NCBI GenBank assembly: GCA_027035445.1
Contig: JALVUT010000334.1
Span: 1 to 7,004 of the forward strand
Direction of reading: 5' to 3'
Source: Thermococcus sp.
GTDB taxonomy: Archaea > Methanobacteriota_B > Thermococci > Thermococcales > Thermococcaceae
DNA: 7,004 nt
Numbering within the stretch: position 1 is the first letter of the stretch; each line of letters starts with the position of its first letter. The notes below the pieces were generated by a model. That model was not told the origin of the DNA. It was given only the letters and a program-made list of their open reading frames with translations, and ran no database searches. The position numbers and the translations under genes were made by a program. Of this stretch, positions 6,129 to 7,004 are shown one piece after another.

Positions 6129-6872
6129 GTGGTGGAGAAGAAGATTCTTGTGCTCGGGCACAGGGGGTACTCGGCCAAGTACCCTGAGAACACCATTCTA
6201 GCATTCAAAAAAGCGCTTGAAGCCGGGGCAGATGGAGTTGAACTCGACGTCTGGCTGACCAAGGATCGAGAAGTCGTCGTGATACACGATGAAAGGATAG
6301 ACAGGACGAGCAACATGAGCGGGAGCGTCAAGGAGATGACCCTTGAAGAGCTCAGAGAAGCGGATTTTGGAAATGGAGAGAGGATACCAACACTTGAAGA
6401 GGTTTTTGAGGCCCTACCAGAGGACGCCATCATAAACGTGGAGCTCAAAGATGCAGAGGGAGTAAAAGAGACGGCGGACATAATATCAAGACACAACCCC
6501 GACAGGGTCATGGTCTCATCCTTCCTGGTGAATGCCCTCCGCAGGTACAGGGATCATGACCACTTAACGAGACTTGGAATACTAATCGACAGGGAGGAGA
6601 TTATCCCACAGCTACCCACCTTGGTTCAGGAGCTCGGGGCGTGGTCGGTTAACGTTCCGATAGATGCAATGGTATTGCTCGGCCCCAGGAGAACCGTTGG
6701 AGCACTCCGAATGATAAAAGGGTCAGGTCTTAACGTCGTACTCTGGCCCTTGGACGATGAGTCCTACTACAACAACGACAACCTCATCCAACTAGCCGGT
6801 CTCTTCGACGTGGTGGTGGTCAATGATGTTGAAAGGATGATAGACTACTTAAGGTCTATAGGAATTCGATGA
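6129..6872 (+). CDS. Glycerophosphodiester phosphodiesterase
   Basis: A canonical cytosolic GDPD, 247 residues from the GTG at 6129, near the usual family length. Every landmark is present: GHRG (His11, Arg12), PENT (19-22), [14 protein letters not shown] (33-46, metal ligands Glu38 and Asp40), [20 protein letters not shown] (52-71, with catalytic His53 and the RTS segment), IPTLEEVF (86-93), and NVELK (103-107, Glu105 metal ligand and Lys107). No signal peptide or membrane helix is seen. It should release sn-glycerol 3-phosphate from deacylated phospholipids such as glycerophosphoethanolamine or glycerophosphoinositol; the natural headgroup is not readable. It shares with the preceding gene a distinctive VPID segment before the last barrel strands, suggesting an old local duplication. 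It starts 13 bases after the first GDPD and ends 24 bases before glpK, so its product joins the same glycerol 3-phosphate pool as the kinase. Confidence 0.93.
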   Translation: MVEKKILVLGHRGYSAKYPENTILAFKKALEAGADGVELDVWLTKDREVVVIHDERIDRTSNMSGSVKEMTLEELREADFGNGERIPTLEEVFEALPEDAIINVELKDAEGVKETADIISRHNPDRVMVSSFLVNALRRYRDHDHLTRLGILIDREEIIPQLPTLVQELGAWSVNVPIDAMVLLGPRRTVGALRMIKGSGLNVVLWPLDDESYYNNDNLIQLAGLFDVVVVNDVERMIDYLRSIGIR

Positions 6873-6896
6873 CGGGATCTACCCTTGGTGGAGCGT

Positions 6897-7004
6897 ATGG
6901 AGAAGTTCATCCTCTCCCTTGATGAGGGAACAACATCTGCAAGGGCCATGATATTCGACAGGGAGAGCAATATCCTCGGAGTCGGCCAGTATGAGTTCCC
7001 CCAG
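6897..7004 (+). CDS. glpK: Glycerol kinase, N-terminal fragment (3' truncated by window edge)
   Basis: The first 36 residues are visible. [17 protein letters not shown] (6-22) is the first phosphate-binding motif of the FGGY sugar kinase family in its glycerol kinase form, and the following [12 protein letters not shown] continues as in glycerol kinases, where the next part of the enzyme would be the PxxGWVEH region. The full enzyme is about 490-500 residues. It phosphorylates glycerol with ATP to sn-glycerol 3-phosphate in the cytosol. The ATG at 6897 has GGTGGAG (6887-6893) upstream. It is 24 bases after the second GDPD on the same strand, so probably in the same operon. This is among the best conserved glycerol-pathway genes in Thermococcales. 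Confidence 0.95.
   Translation, partial: MEKFILSLDEGTTSARAMIFDRESNILGVGQYEFPQ

Noticed and set aside
5867..6511. A 214-residue open frame on the minus strand across the two GDPDs
   Set aside because: It is antisense to clear GDPD genes with conserved motifs; its Ser-rich low-complexity start is typical of a shadow frame.

Overview
The window looks like a stretch of a Thermococcales genome, most likely Thermococcus or a close relative. The signs are short archaeal TATA elements roughly 25 bases before predicted transcript starts, GGTGAT- and GGAGGT-type ribosome binding sites, GTG starts, U-rich termination regions, Lys/Glu/Arg-rich proteins with few Gln, a moderate GC content, and a glycerol kinase N-terminus that I recognise as Thermococcales-like. 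The genus is an inference from style. No rRNA, tRNA, CRISPR array, insertion sequence or phage gene is visible.

Layout: (1) Bases 1-467, plus strand: the C-terminal part of a probable class I SAM-dependent methyltransferase, cut by the window edge. (2) 528-2581, plus strand: a two-gene ABC-2 type exporter, ATPase then permease, with a 4-base stop/start overlap, its own TATA element and a U-rich 3' end. (3) 2630-5220, minus strand, convergent with the exporter: a 12-helix MFS transporter of the GPH/SLC45-like type, then after only 2 bases a membrane-anchored alpha/beta hydrolase, then after 97 bases a small two-helix membrane protein with its own promoter-like sequence. (4) 5221-5407: a divergent control region. 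(5) 5408-7004, plus strand: two tandem, diverged glycerophosphodiester phosphodiesterases (GDPD) followed by the start of glycerol kinase (glpK), closely spaced and probably one transcript.

The most coherent functional story is the right half. Cytosolic GDPDs would hydrolyse glycerophosphodiesters to sn-glycerol 3-phosphate plus an alcohol, and glycerol kinase would make the same product from glycerol. The divergently transcribed MFS carrier is a candidate for substrate import. In an archaeon, whose own lipids use sn-glycerol 1-phosphate, this points to scavenging of bacterial or eukaryotic lipid breakdown products or to turnover of phosphodiester osmolytes. The first GDPD has lost several family landmarks and may have a different substrate. 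The exporter and methyltransferase in the left half show no evident link to this pathway. Nothing here is clearly a wholly new system; the least ordinary parts are the paired unequal GDPDs and the unknown two-helix protein.
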